Positions 49,670 through 58,793 of a DNA stretch of 64,000 bases are shown piece by piece. Location of the stretch: the NCBI GenBank assembly GCA_038561985.1, contig CP073276.1, positions 3,658,001-3,722,000 of the forward strand. The letters are read 5' to 3'. Origin of the DNA: Petrimonas sulfuriphila (GTDB lineage: Bacteria > Bacteroidota > Bacteroidia > Bacteroidales > Dysgonomonadaceae). The notes below the pieces were generated by a model that worked only from the letters and a program-made list of their open reading frames with translations, had not been told where the DNA came from and ran no database searches. A program made the position numbers and the translations under genes. Position 1 is the stretch's first letter. Each line of letters starts with the position of its first letter.

Positions 49670-49775
49670 CCATGTCAGACAGCCACACACATTGCCAAGC
49701 CGTTCAAAGCAGCCGCACCAGCCAAAGCTTGTCAAAGAGTGTGTCTGCGCCAACGCACGGACAAAAAAAGTACGA

Positions 49776-49911
49776 CCGCACAACATTGTGTATAAGCAAT
49801 AGCGGGTTTAGTGCTATTTTGAAACGTAAAACTATAAATCAAAGGTCGGTGCTATCTGACAGTTTAGTGGATTAAAAACCGCTACTGCTCATACACGAGA
49901 CCGTTATGTGG
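49776..49911. other. attC: attC-like recombination site between two defence cassettes
   Basis: The outer cores are CCGCACAAC (49776-49784) and GTTATGTGG (49903-49911). The inner arms GTGTATAAGCAATAGCGG (49788-49805) and CCGCTACTGCTCATACAC (49879-49896) pair at 16 of 18 positions. Total length is 136 bp with a 73-base loop, within the size range of integron attC sites. The left core matches the upstream module's own start, and the right core matches the next module's own end. Confidence 0.6.
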
Positions 49912-49930
49912 TAATTTAAAAAAATAAACT

Positions 49931-51415
49931 ATGGAGAATTTTGATATTTTTTTTGAAAATAACCTTATCAATAATAGGTTCACAAATGATAGAAATTTTT
50001 ATAAATATTTTGAAACATTTGTCTTAAAATTAATTGAAAATATACTTCAAAAAGAAGATAAACCATTAATAAAATATCCTGACATAGGCTTAATTTCTGA
50101 AAAAAATAAATGTAAATCTTACATTCAACTTGATGCAATTGCTCCTGAAGGAATTAATAATTTGCCAGGACCCACATTAATTGAAATTAAATCAAATCTT
50201 TCAACTAAGACAATTCAAAATTTATTTAATTTCAATGAAAATTACGCAAAAGAATTTCAATCATACTTATTTATTATTGGCACTTCTTTATCAAATACGG
50301 ACAAGAAATTCTTAAAAAATAATCTGACAAAAAGTTTTAACACAAATCTTGAGATATGGGATTTAGATAAAATCAGGGAACTTGCTTCTTTGTCTAATGA
50401 ACTAAGCAAAAACATCATTAATAATATTGATAATGAAATATTTAATTTAACAATTGAAAATGCAAAAAAGGCATCTAATGACTGGACAAAAGAACGTGAT
50501 TCTCAAATAGAAAAACTCCAAGTAGCATATAAAAATGATGATATTGTCTTAATGATTGGGGCTGGAGCTTCAAAGGATGCAGGTGTACCTGACTGGGGTG
50601 AGTTATTGAAAGATTTAAACTTGTCGATTATTGACAAGCAAATATCGAGTAAATTAAATATTAGCGAAAAAAGTGAACTTGCAGACTCTTTAGTAAGTAT
50701 GCAAAATGGAGCACCATTGGTTAGTGCCTCATATATAAGAAATGCATTAGGAAATGATTTTGTAACTGAAATTAAAAATTCATTATATAAACATGTCAAA
50801 CCAACTAAAGACCAACTATTATTGGAAGTAATTGCAAAGTTATCTCGCCCAAGAAGGAAACGTGTTGGTATTGAAGCTATTATAACCTATAATTTTGATG
50901 ATTTACTAGAAACTCAATTAAAAAAGAACGGCGTTGACTTCAAGAGTATATATAGAGAAGGTGATTTTGAGATTCCAACAAATCTTTCAGTATATCATGT
51001 TCATGGTTTCATTCCTAAAAACGCTGATGAATATAAAAATTTAGAGCAATCACTTTTAGTATTTAGTGAAGAAGGGTATCACGAACTGCAATTTGATGCA
51101 TACTCATGGTCAAATATGGTTCAAATGAAGGCATTAAGAGAAAAAACATGCGTGCTTGTTGGATTATCTGGTGTTGACCCGAATCTGCGGAGATTATTCA
51201 GTATTCATTCGAAAAGATTTGATGGTTGTAAACATTATATTCTATTAGAAAGACAATTTAAAGATGAAATAATAAATAAATCAACAAAGTTTCTTGAGTT
51301 TTCAAAATTGCATCATAAAATCCAAGAAGATACTTTTCATGAAATCGGCTTAAATGTAATTTGGTATAATAATCATTCAGAAGCACCTAGATTACTTGAG
51401 CAATTGGACAAATAG
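49931..51415 (+). CDS. Restriction-nuclease-like / SIR2 fusion protein, probable defence
   Basis: 494 residues. The N-terminal domain (about 1-170) has a nuclease-like core: Asp68 in IQLDAIAPEG and Glu85-x-Lys87 in PTLIEIKSNL. It is followed by a SIR2 domain: MIGAGASKDAGVPDW (208-222), ITYNFDDLLE, VYHVHGFIP and LVGLSGVDPNLRR near the end. The second domain predicts NAD+ binding or hydrolysis. No partner gene is coupled to it, so it is probably a single-gene system with sensing and effector parts in one chain. It is a one-gene cassette, starting 20 bases after the right core of the attC-like site. Base composition is more AT-rich than its neighbours. Confidence 0.82.
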   Translation: MENFDIFFENNLINNRFTNDRNFYKYFETFVLKLIENILQKEDKPLIKYPDIGLISEKNKCKSYIQLDAIAPEGINNLPGPTLIEIKSNLSTKTIQNLFNFNENYAKEFQSYLFIIGTSLSNTDKKFLKNNLTKSFNTNLEIWDLDKIRELASLSNELSKNIINNIDNEIFNLTIENAKKASNDWTKERDSQIEKLQVAYKNDDIVLMIGAGASKDAGVPDWGELLKDLNLSIIDKQISSKLNISEKSELADSLVSMQNGAPLVSASYIRNALGNDFVTEIKNSLYKHVKPTKDQLLLEVIAKLSRPRRKRVGIEAIITYNFDDLLETQLKKNGVDFKSIYREGDFEIPTNLSVYHVHGFIPKNADEYKNLEQSLLVFSEEGYHELQFDAYSWSNMVQMKALREKTCVLVGLSGVDPNLRRLFSIHSKRFDGCKHYILLERQFKDEIINKSTKFLEFSKLHHKIQEDTFHEIGLNVIWYNNHSEAPRLLEQLDK

Positions 51416-51422
51416 AAAATCG

Positions 51423-51430
51423 CCACATAA
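51423..51430 (+). other. Cassette right-end core of the nuclease-SIR2 cassette
   Basis: CCACATAA, complementary to TTATGTGG at 49904-49911 (the cassette's own start). The group II intron 3' end abuts it, so the rest of this attC-like site is missing. Confidence 0.5.
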
Positions 51431-51870
51431 TCGAGTAGACTGCCCCGCCAGTCTTGACTGACGGGGAGAGCCTCTCACACCACTGTACGTACGGTTCACG
51501 TATACAGCGGTTCGTTAAGAAATGGAGCTATTTTCAGATAATACACAAACATAGGTTCGTAACCGCGTTGTTGCAGACGTTCCACCGTGATGGTGGTTTT
51601 CAAAATAGGGCTACAGACAACCGCCCATGTACCCATTCGGCTACGGCTGTGATTGTATGCGTGCTCAAGGTCTACACCCAGACGTATCAGGTTTTTCCGT
51701 CTTCGTTCGGGTTTCTTCCATTGTTTCCAGATACAGCATCGCAACCGGTTACGCACCCAACCATCAACATCTTTGAGTTTTTCCTGAATACTTGCCAGGC
51801 GGTAGTATTGAAACCAGCCTTGTTGTACTTCTTTCAGTTTGGTGTAGTTTATCGGGGACTTACTTCTCAA
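51431..51870 (-). mobile_element. Group II intron 3' remnant
   Basis: On the minus strand the maturase end is followed by ACGTGAACCGTACGTACAGT, GGTGTGAGAGG and a C/G-rich hairpin ending CTACTCGA, the usual domain V-VI region of bacterial group II introns. The 5' part of the intron is missing; the remaining sequence joins a KilA-N remnant near 51870. Orientation is opposite to the preceding gene. Confidence 0.72.
51496..51870 (-). pseudogene. Group II intron maturase C-terminus
   Basis: About 124 residues of the maturase-specific (domain X) and HNH-less C-terminus: KLKEVQQGWFQYYRLASIQE, then VDGWVRNRLRCCIWKQWKKP and the terminal VERLQQRGYEPMFVYYLKIA. The reverse transcriptase domain (about 300 residues) is absent. 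Full-length proteins splice and retrotranspose the intron; this fragment cannot. The truncation coincides with the border of the KilA-N pseudogene. Confidence 0.8.
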
Positions 51871-51933
51871 CGGTGTTTTTTACATTTCCGACTGACTTCG
51901 TAATAGAAACACGATCGAATACCTTGGTATTTG
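51870..51933 (+). pseudogene. KilA-N domain gene remnant, left of IS66
   Basis: The frame LRNRNTIEYLGIW leads directly into GIWESVYNPHFN at 60713, once the IS66 and one 8-bp duplication are removed. A TGA replaces the expected Trp before LRNRNT. The 5' part is cut by the intron remnant. Confidence 0.6.
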
Positions 51934-52230
51934 GTAAGCCCCCGAGCAACTACCTCTTGATTATTCCGGAGCATACGCACCCACGGATTTGATCTGATTA
52001 TTCATTCCGACAGTTACTGGATCTCCAGTAAATTGTTAGCGTATTATTAGAGTGCCTATAGGCATTTATTAGAGCATTATTAGATTTTGACTGGTGATTC
52101 TGTAATCAGTAACTTCGCATGTACAATTTTCGGCAAGATTGAATGTACAGAAATTGGCAATATGCAATGTACATAAAAAGGGTTAAAGAAGAGTCTTCAT
52201 ATATTTGTAATTCACAAAAATACAAACACT

Positions 52231-53813
52231 ATGAAGACTCAGATACATGACCTTAGAAAGGTACGTATGTGGTACGAAGTTAAAGAACTTTCCAGTAATC
52301 CGGGCAATTCGGACAGTAAAATTGCAAAAAAGTTGGGTGTTGATCGCAGAACTGTTTCCAGGTACAAGAAGATGAGTGAAGAAGAGTTTCATGAGTTTTC
52401 AATGAAACAACGTGTATACGAACTTGTTCTGTCGCCATATTACCCGGACGTTCTTTCCTTATTGAGTATAGACAATGGTTTGCCGGCGGCAGTGATAGAA
52501 GACCGGCTGAAGGAGAAATACGCCGACTTGCCGAAGGTGAACAGCAAGACTGTATACAACTTTGTCCAGCACGTGCGGCGTCAGGAGAAGATCCCTGTAC
52601 CGGAGAAGATCCGCCAGACGGAAGCCCTGGAAGAGTTTGCATATGGCAGCCAGGCGCAGGTTGACTTCGGTACAGCACAGATGCGACGTTTGGACGGCAG
52701 TAGGCGCAGGGTTTATTTTTTTGCCCTTGTCCTGTCACGCAGTCGCTACAAATATGTGTTTTTCCAAACAACTCCCTTCACCGGGAAAACAGCCGTCCAG
52801 GCTCACGAGCAGGCCTTCAAGTATATAGAGGGTATCCCCGGGAAGCTTCTCTATGATCAGGACTCGGTGTTTCTGAAAAGTGAGAACCTTGGCGATTATC
52901 TCCTGGCTGATGATTTTCGTCGCTACAGGGATGAACGCGGTATCAGCGTTGAGTTCTGCCGCAAGGCCGATCCCCAGAGCAAAGGCCGGGTCGAGAACGT
53001 GGTAGGATACGTGAAAAACAACTTTCTTCGCGCGCGTACCTTTCACGATATAGATCGCCTCAACGAGGAAGCCCTGAGCTGGTTGGAGCGCAAGGCGAAC
53101 GGCACCAAACATGCCACGACGAAGCGCCTGCCCCATGACGTGTGGTTGATTGAAAAGGAGCATCTCTCCTTTTTTTCGCCCCTCACCGGCAATCCCCCGG
53201 GATGAGATTCCCACCTACACGGTGAGAAAAGATAACACAATCAGTTACAAAGGGGAACTTCTACAGGGTCCCATATGGCACCTATAACGGGAAGGGACCG
53301 GAGGTATTACTCAAGGTCAAGGATGGCACCCTTTCGCTTTCCAACCGGCAAGGCATCCTTCTGGCCGAGCACCCCGTCAGTCTTGAAAAAGGCAAGGTAA
53401 TCGGCAGCACAACTTATCGACGGGATCGGAACTCCAGGCTCGAGGTCTTCAAGCAGGAAGTCCTATCGATCTGGAAGGGCAACAACACTTTGTACCTGTT
53501 CATAGAGGAGATACACAAGTATAAGCCCCGTTATCTGAGAGACAATCTGAAAATGATAAGGGAGGTGATGGGCGAATATGGTGAGGAGATCGTTGGCAGC
53601 GCACTTGATTACTGCCTCGACAATGGGCTCCACAACGCCCTTTACCTGAAAGAAGCCGCATCACATTACCGGGAGTTAAAACGCCGGGAGAAGAAGCCCT
53701 TGCCTGTTGTAAGCGTGTTGCATGACGGTGTTCAAACAAGTCAGTATGACACGGATGCATACATCCCCGAGAGAAGCAAGATAAACCGGTACGATCAAAT
53801 CATGGAGCTATGA
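52231..53813 (+). pseudogene. istA: IstA transposase, IS21 copy 2 (frameshifted C-terminus)
   Basis: The first 324 codons are open and carry the HTH (LGVDRRTVSRYKKM) and the whole DDE core (QVDFGTAQMRRLDG; DSVFLKSENLGDYL; KGRVENVVGYVKNN). The frame then shifts at a T7 run near 53170 (also seven T in copy 1), and again at AAA near 53250 (AA in copy 1), before the C-terminal domain that ends IMEL at 53813. Restoring both gives a single protein of about 527 residues, normal for IS21. The shared T7 shift could be a programmed slippage site, a shared mutation or a recurrent sequencing error. Confidence 0.8.
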
Positions 53814-54561
53814 AGCAGATAGAAAACATGAAGCAATATGCCGGCATACTTCGTTTGGGATACCTGAGCAAAAACTTGCAGCCGATGCTTCACCAGGCGA
53901 GCATAGATACACCGGGATACGCGGACTTCCTGGAGAACATGCTTGTAAAAGAGCTGGAGCAGCGACAGCTGAATGATTACCGGCGCAGGACTAAACTGGC
54001 CCGTCTGCCACGTGCACACGAGCTTGACGAGTACGATTACAAGGCCTCGAGCAGCATCGGCATAAGGCAGATGACACAGCTCAGGGAGCTGCTCTGGGTC
54101 GATCAGCTATACAACCTGGTGCTGATGGGTCCAAGCGGTACGGGCAAAACATACCTGGCCGGGGACTGGTCAATGATGCCATCAAGAAAGGTTATAGGGC
54201 CTATTTTACCACCATGGCTGACCTGATAGGCGTGCTCAACAGGAAAGAAATCATCTCATCGGCAATGAGCACCTACAAGCGATACACCAAGGCACACCTG
54301 ATTGCCATAGATGACATCATGATGTTCCCGGTGCAAAAGAGTGAAGCGGTGGCTCTGTTCAATCTGATCAATCACCTGCATGAGCAGTGCTCGATCATCA
54401 TCACCACTAACAAGTCACCCAGCCAGTGGGCGGAGACACTGGATGATGAAGTGTTAGCCACAGCCATCCTGGATCGACTGCTATATCGTTGCGAGGTGAT
54501 CAGGTTCGAGGGAAACGGTTACCGTATGGACAACCGGAAAACTTTCCTTGAGAAAGAATAA
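53810..54561 (+). pseudogene. istB: IstB helper ATPase, IS21 copy 2 (frameshifted)
   Basis: The start overlaps the istA stop as ATGA and the N-terminal domain is intact (MKQIENMKQYAGILRLGYLS). The frame breaks just after Walker A (GPSGTGKTYLAG) where a G run has four bases, five in copy 1, and reopens at 54214 (MADLIGVLNRKEI). With the fifth G the protein would be about 250 residues, as usual for IstB. Copies 1 and 2 are each broken at a different homopolymer. Confidence 0.8.
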
Positions 54562-54691
54562 AAAAACAGTTGAATACAATAAAAAAGAGATAGTTAATGT
54601 AATGTTAAACCTGTACATTGGATATTGCCAAAAGTTGTACACTCAACATTGCCATTTTTTGTACATTGTAAATTTGCTAATTACAGATTCG

Positions 54692-55244
54692 TTAGTTTCC
54701 TTCGTTTTTCCAGTAATGCGGCAAGAGCTTCTTCAGGTTTTCATCATTCCCCGGTTTCTGGTAATATGGCATCTTGCCTATAACATCGATGAGCCACTCC
54801 CGCGGGTTCACGCCCTGCTCCTTGCATGAGGTCAACAGGGAACAGATGATGGCCGTGTTCCCGGCTGCCTCGTGGTTGCCACAGAACATGAAGTTCTTTC
54901 GAGACAGGGCAATGGGACGGATGGCATTTTCAGCCATGTTGTTGTCGAGTTTCAGCCTCCCATCCAGCAGGTAATTTTTCATTCGAGGCCAAAGTGAGTA
55001 GGAGTAACCTATGGCTTCACCGATAAGGCTCTGGGGAAGAACCTTCGGGTAGGTTCTCTCCATCCAGGCTTCAAGCGACTTCATGATAGGAGCTGCAAGT
55101 TCCTCCCTGAGTTTGGCCCGTTCCTCGAACGGGAGGTTTCGCTCATCGGCCATCCTCTCTATACGGTATAGCTGCTGGATCTCTTTCAGGGCATGTTCTG
55201 CCAGTGCCTTATTCTCATTCAAGGCCTTCTCGTAATAGCGCCTT
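54692..55244 (-). pseudogene. tnpC: IS66 TnpC transposase, C-terminal part
   Basis: This is the C-terminal part of the DDE transposase: RRYYEKALNENKALAEHALK, PQSLIGEAIGYSYSLW, then the conserved DGRLKLDNNMAENAIRPIAL with catalytic Glu and GRKN-like SRKNFMFCGNHEA. It continues the N-terminal part that ends VHIRRY at 58794. The RIT element sits between. Confidence 0.88.
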
Positions 55245-55432
55245 TTATCAAAACCTTTTGATAAAAGGCGTTATCGCAACTTTAATTTAATCAAAAGTAC
55301 CATTGATTCGACATCGGGAACTCTTTGATAGACAATAATTGTTTTGATAATATTCCTCTGATTAAATTACTCCTGCCTATATATCTTTGTGGTTGATGAA
55401 AATACATTCATCAATCTAAATTTATTAAAGGT

Positions 55433-56668
55433 ATGGAAGAAATAAAAATCGCAAGAGACGAATTGTTGTCTCAAGAAGAATTACTTGTAAAAGAATACAA
55501 GCTAACTCAACAGACGGGATCAAGACATGTTCGCCGTATCCGTGAACTGGTGGCTTTCATGCAGGAGCATGGTCGCGATATCTATACGCAAGAGGTCGGA
55601 ATGTCTTTTCTTAAAAGTTTGGAGTTGACAGACTCGAAATACAAATACACAACATCAAGGGGGGCGGTCTTCTTGTTGAATAATTTCCTTAAAGGTTTGC
55701 CATACCGACCAAAATATCAGGAAGGTGATCTTTACACTTTTCCCAGCAAACTGGGAATGGAAGCCAAAAGCTTCATATCTCTTCGCAGCAAGGAGTACAG
55801 GTTCAGTGATTCAACAATACAGACATATCAAAGTTCGTTAGACAGTTTCACCACAGCCATGAAGACACATGGTGCGACATTGGAAACACTTAAAAGAGAG
55901 GATATTGATTATTTTCTCGCTTCATCCCAAAATCAAACGTTATACAAATGCGGTCCTGTCAGAATATTTTTAAAGCATCTTTTCGAATTTGGCTTTACAA
56001 AAGAGGATCTGGGCAAAGAACTAGAGGGGTTGAAGTGTCATCGGGGTGAGAAATTACCCTCCTTTTATACAAGGGATGAAGTAATAAAAATAGAGGAGGC
56101 GGTAGACAGGACCGGAGCGAAAGGCAAAAGGGATTACGCGATGATACTGCTTGCATCCAGACTCGGGCTACGGGCTTCCGATATTACAAGACTCCAGTTT
56201 GCTAGTTTTGATTGGGATAAGAGTATCATTACTCTCAAACAATACAAGACCAAAAGGGAGATCACCCTGCCGCTTCTCTCCGATCTAGGAGATGCCATTA
56301 TTGATTATATAAAGAACGGTAGGCCAAAAAATGACTCGAAGAATTTGTTTTTGTCTCTTGTCCAGCCTTATAGGCAAATAAAAGTGTCGACATTGTGCAC
56401 TATTGTAGCTGCTTACCTTTACGCGGCAGGAGTGTCACCTAAAGGGAGGCATCATGGTACCCACTCCCTAAGACATAGTCTGGCCACGAATCTTTTGGAA
56501 AGTGGCACTTCCTTACCTGTAATATCTGAAGTGTTAGGACATGGTTCGACGGGCTCGACTATGTATTATCTTGGCGTTGACATCAAGTCTCTACTGGAAT
56601 GTTCCTTGGCGGTACCGGATGTTCCCGATAATTTTTACACGCAGAAAGGGGGGATGTTATATGCTTGA
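55433..56668 (+). CDS. RIT tyrosine recombinase A
   Basis: 411 residues. The core-binding domain covers about 120-200 and the catalytic domain follows with LGLRASDITRLQ (Arg), HSLRHSLATNLL (His, Arg), and VLGHGSTGSTMYYLG (His, Tyr). The N-terminal 110 residues are unusual for an XerC-like protein and may bind the element ends. The stop at 56668 overlaps the start of the next recombinase. In RIT elements all three recombinases seem necessary as a set; the division of labour is unknown. The first gene of the tandem, about 190 bases from the left end. Confidence 0.88.
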   Translation: MEEIKIARDELLSQEELLVKEYKLTQQTGSRHVRRIRELVAFMQEHGRDIYTQEVGMSFLKSLELTDSKYKYTTSRGAVFLLNNFLKGLPYRPKYQEGDLYTFPSKLGMEAKSFISLRSKEYRFSDSTIQTYQSSLDSFTTAMKTHGATLETLKREDIDYFLASSQNQTLYKCGPVRIFLKHLFEFGFTKEDLGKELEGLKCHRGEKLPSFYTRDEVIKIEEAVDRTGAKGKRDYAMILLASRLGLRASDITRLQFASFDWDKSIITLKQYKTKREITLPLLSDLGDAIIDYIKNGRPKNDSKNLFLSLVQPYRQIKVSTLCTIVAAYLYAAGVSPKGRHHGTHSLRHSLATNLLESGTSLPVISEVLGHGSTGSTMYYLGVDIKSLLECSLAVPDVPDNFYTQKGGMLYA

Positions 56669-57683
56669 CTATCTAAATTATAGGAGTATTATGGCTCCTC
56701 ACATAAGATCTTTTGTAGAATCAAAAACCCGAAAAGGGATAAAAGGGGAAGATATAAAGTGGACCCTTTACGAGTTGGACCGGTATCTGGCGGAGAAGGA
56801 TCATAAGTCAAGTTATATTGACAGGATATCCTATGATAGTTGGTATCATGCAACTTGTGATAACAAACAAGTATCAACCATATATCAGAAAGTTTCCATA
56901 ATGAGACGCTTTTTGCTATATATGAGCAGCATGGGGCTTGAATGTTATGTCCCAAGATTACCAAGGAAGCATAAATCTGAATATGTACCATACATCTTTA
57001 CTGAAAACGAAATCAAGAGCCTGTTTGCTGCGGCTGATAATCTCCGGGAAAAAGAACATCATGCCAAGTCATTGATGATGGTTATTCCTGTTTTGCTAAG
57101 AACTTTGTATAGCACAGCAATACGAATTGGTGAAGCAATAAATCTTCGTAATCAGGACATAGACTTTGAAGGGCATACCATTGTTTTGGATAATACAAAG
57201 AATGGACGTCAAAGACTTGCCCCGTTAAATGAATCTTTAAAAAAAGCTTTGAGACAATACATCCATTACAGAAATATGTTACCAGTCGAAGGTATAATGG
57301 CGCCGGAGAATCCTCTTTTTGTCAATGGTCTTGGACATAAACTGGCAAAAACAAGTCTGGGCAGATATTTTAGAAGACTATTGCAGGAGGCAAACATACC
57401 CTATAGGGGACACGAAGAAGGTCCAAGCCTTCATAATCTAAGGCATACCGCTTGTGTACACTCTCTCATCCGCATGCATAGGCAAGGTAGAGATATATAC
57501 TGTTGCCTCCCGATACTCTCTACATTTATGGGGCATGTAAAAGTCCTGGACACCGAGTATTATCTTCGTCTTACACGAAACATGTATCCGGAGATTATCC
57601 AGATGGACGTGTCCGTAACCGCCGGACTTGGAATACTTATTGCAAAATCACTCGTTAAGGTTGATAATCATGGAAGCATATAA
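56661..57683 (+). CDS. RIT tyrosine recombinase B
   Basis: 340 residues from MLDYLNYRSI. This start overlaps the previous stop by 8 bases, so I prefer it to the upstream in-frame ATG at 56541, which lies inside recombinase A. Catalytic residues are YSTAIRIGEAINLR (Arg), HNLRHTACVHSL (His, Arg) and FMGHVKVLDTEYYLRL (His, Tyr). It resembles the middle recombinase of known RIT trios. It overlaps the next gene by 14 bases. Intact. Confidence 0.87.
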   Translation: MLDYLNYRSIMAPHIRSFVESKTRKGIKGEDIKWTLYELDRYLAEKDHKSSYIDRISYDSWYHATCDNKQVSTIYQKVSIMRRFLLYMSSMGLECYVPRLPRKHKSEYVPYIFTENEIKSLFAAADNLREKEHHAKSLMMVIPVLLRTLYSTAIRIGEAINLRNQDIDFEGHTIVLDNTKNGRQRLAPLNESLKKALRQYIHYRNMLPVEGIMAPENPLFVNGLGHKLAKTSLGRYFRRLLQEANIPYRGHEEGPSLHNLRHTACVHSLIRMHRQGRDIYCCLPILSTFMGHVKVLDTEYYLRLTRNMYPEIIQMDVSVTAGLGILIAKSLVKVDNHGSI

Positions 57684-58695
57684 AGACATTGCAGAGTGTA
57701 TTGAAAAGTATTTTACCGATTACCTGGTAAAGGAGCGTGGTGTTAGTGCCCATACAGTGCGTTCATACAGGGATACTTTTGTCCTCCTGCTTGAATATAT
57801 GAATAAAGAGAAGAAGATATCGGCGGACAAATTGGGACTGGATGACATAGACAGGAGTATAGTTTTATCCTTCCTGGACTGGCTCCAGGAAGTTAAACAC
57901 AACGCCGTATCCACACGGAACCAGAGATATGCCACGATAAGATCTTTCTATGAATACATGATGTACGAAGATCCCGTCCATTTATCACACTGGAAATCGA
58001 TATGCTCAATACGTATAAAGCGAGAGGAGCGAAATAGTGTCAAGTACCTGACCGTTGATGGTATAAAAGCTGTTCTTGAACAGATAGATACAAATACCCG
58101 TGAAGGAAGAAGAAACCTGACCCTATTGTCATTGATGTATAATCTTGGAGCCAGGGTTCAGGAAATGATAGATCTTACACCGTCATCGATAAGGGCAAGT
58201 AAACCCTATGTCTTCGAGTTGTTCGGAAAAGGTGCTAAAAAGCGTTTAGTGCCGGTTGATGATAATATGATGAATTTACTTGGAAATTATATGAAGGAAT
58301 ATGGTTTGGACAGGCCAGGAATGGATCATCATCCCCTGTTCTTCAATAGCTGGAGGGCAAAGCTCTCCAATCCCGGGATTACCTATATTTTGCATAAATA
58401 TGCTTCAATGGCACGTATTGCGCATCCCGATATAGTCCCGTCAACGCCAACTCCTCACACGTTCAGGCACTCAAGAGCAATGCATCTGCTACAGGTCGGT
58501 GTAAACCTGGTATATATCAGGGATCTTCTGGGTCATGTGTCGATACAAACAACCGAGATTTACGCGAGGGCAGACTCGAAGTTAAAGAGAGAAGCCATAG
58601 AGAATGCCTATAGAGATCTTGGAATAACAGAACCAGATGTGAAAAGCTGGGAAAAAGATCCCAAGCTCAAAGCTTTTTTAAAAAGTTTGGCTTGA
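57670..58695 (+). CDS. RIT tyrosine recombinase C
   Basis: 341 residues from MEAYKDIAECIEKYF, overlapping the previous stop by 14 bases. The SAM-like domain (about 5-95: TVRSYRDTFVLLLEYMN) and the catalytic domain have YNLGARVQEMIDL (Arg), HTFRHSRAMHLLQ (His, Arg) and LLGHVSIQTTEIYAR (His, Tyr). The most XerC/D-like of the three. It ends about 100 bases before the right end. There is no cargo gene in the element. Confidence 0.88.
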   Translation: MEAYKDIAECIEKYFTDYLVKERGVSAHTVRSYRDTFVLLLEYMNKEKKISADKLGLDDIDRSIVLSFLDWLQEVKHNAVSTRNQRYATIRSFYEYMMYEDPVHLSHWKSICSIRIKREERNSVKYLTVDGIKAVLEQIDTNTREGRRNLTLLSLMYNLGARVQEMIDLTPSSIRASKPYVFELFGKGAKKRLVPVDDNMMNLLGNYMKEYGLDRPGMDHHPLFFNSWRAKLSNPGITYILHKYASMARIAHPDIVPSTPTPHTFRHSRAMHLLQVGVNLVYIRDLLGHVSIQTTEIYARADSKLKREAIENAYRDLGITEPDVKSWEKDPKLKAFLKSLA

Positions 58696-58793
58696 ACAAT
58701 TATCAAAAGTAGTTTTGAAAAGAAACACTTGTAAAGTATTAATTATCAGCGATCATTATCGGGCTACTTTTGATTAAATTAAAGTTGCGATAA

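Larger units (their letters stand above)
52101..54685 (+). mobile_element. IS21-family element, copy 2 (inside IS66)
   Basis: 2,585 bp with the same ends as copy 1 and the 5-bp duplication GATTC at 52096-52100 and 54686-54690. istA and istB read on the plus strand. Confidence 0.93.
55245..58793 (+). mobile_element. Recombinase-in-trio (RIT) element inserted in IS66 tnpC
   Basis: Three overlapping tyrosine recombinase genes lie between inverted repeats. The repeats share 35 bp, AAGGCGTTATCGCAACTTTA and onward (55265-55299, and the reverse complement at 58765-58799). CGCCTT at 55239-55244 and 58794-58799 looks like a 6-bp target duplication. The left end has about 26 extra bases forming a palindrome (CGCCTTTTATCAAAA / TTTTGATAAAAGGCG) that the right end lacks. 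Confidence 0.88.

Noticed and set aside
49672-49875. 67-codon gene after the nuclease gene
   Set aside because: It runs through the attC-like palindrome and the C-rich tract; no protein features.
55433-58695. Integron integrase or the recombinase for the defence cassettes
   Set aside because: The three recombinases form a RIT element with their own inverted repeats, and the IntI-specific extra helix is not evident. They entered with the RIT insertion in IS66.
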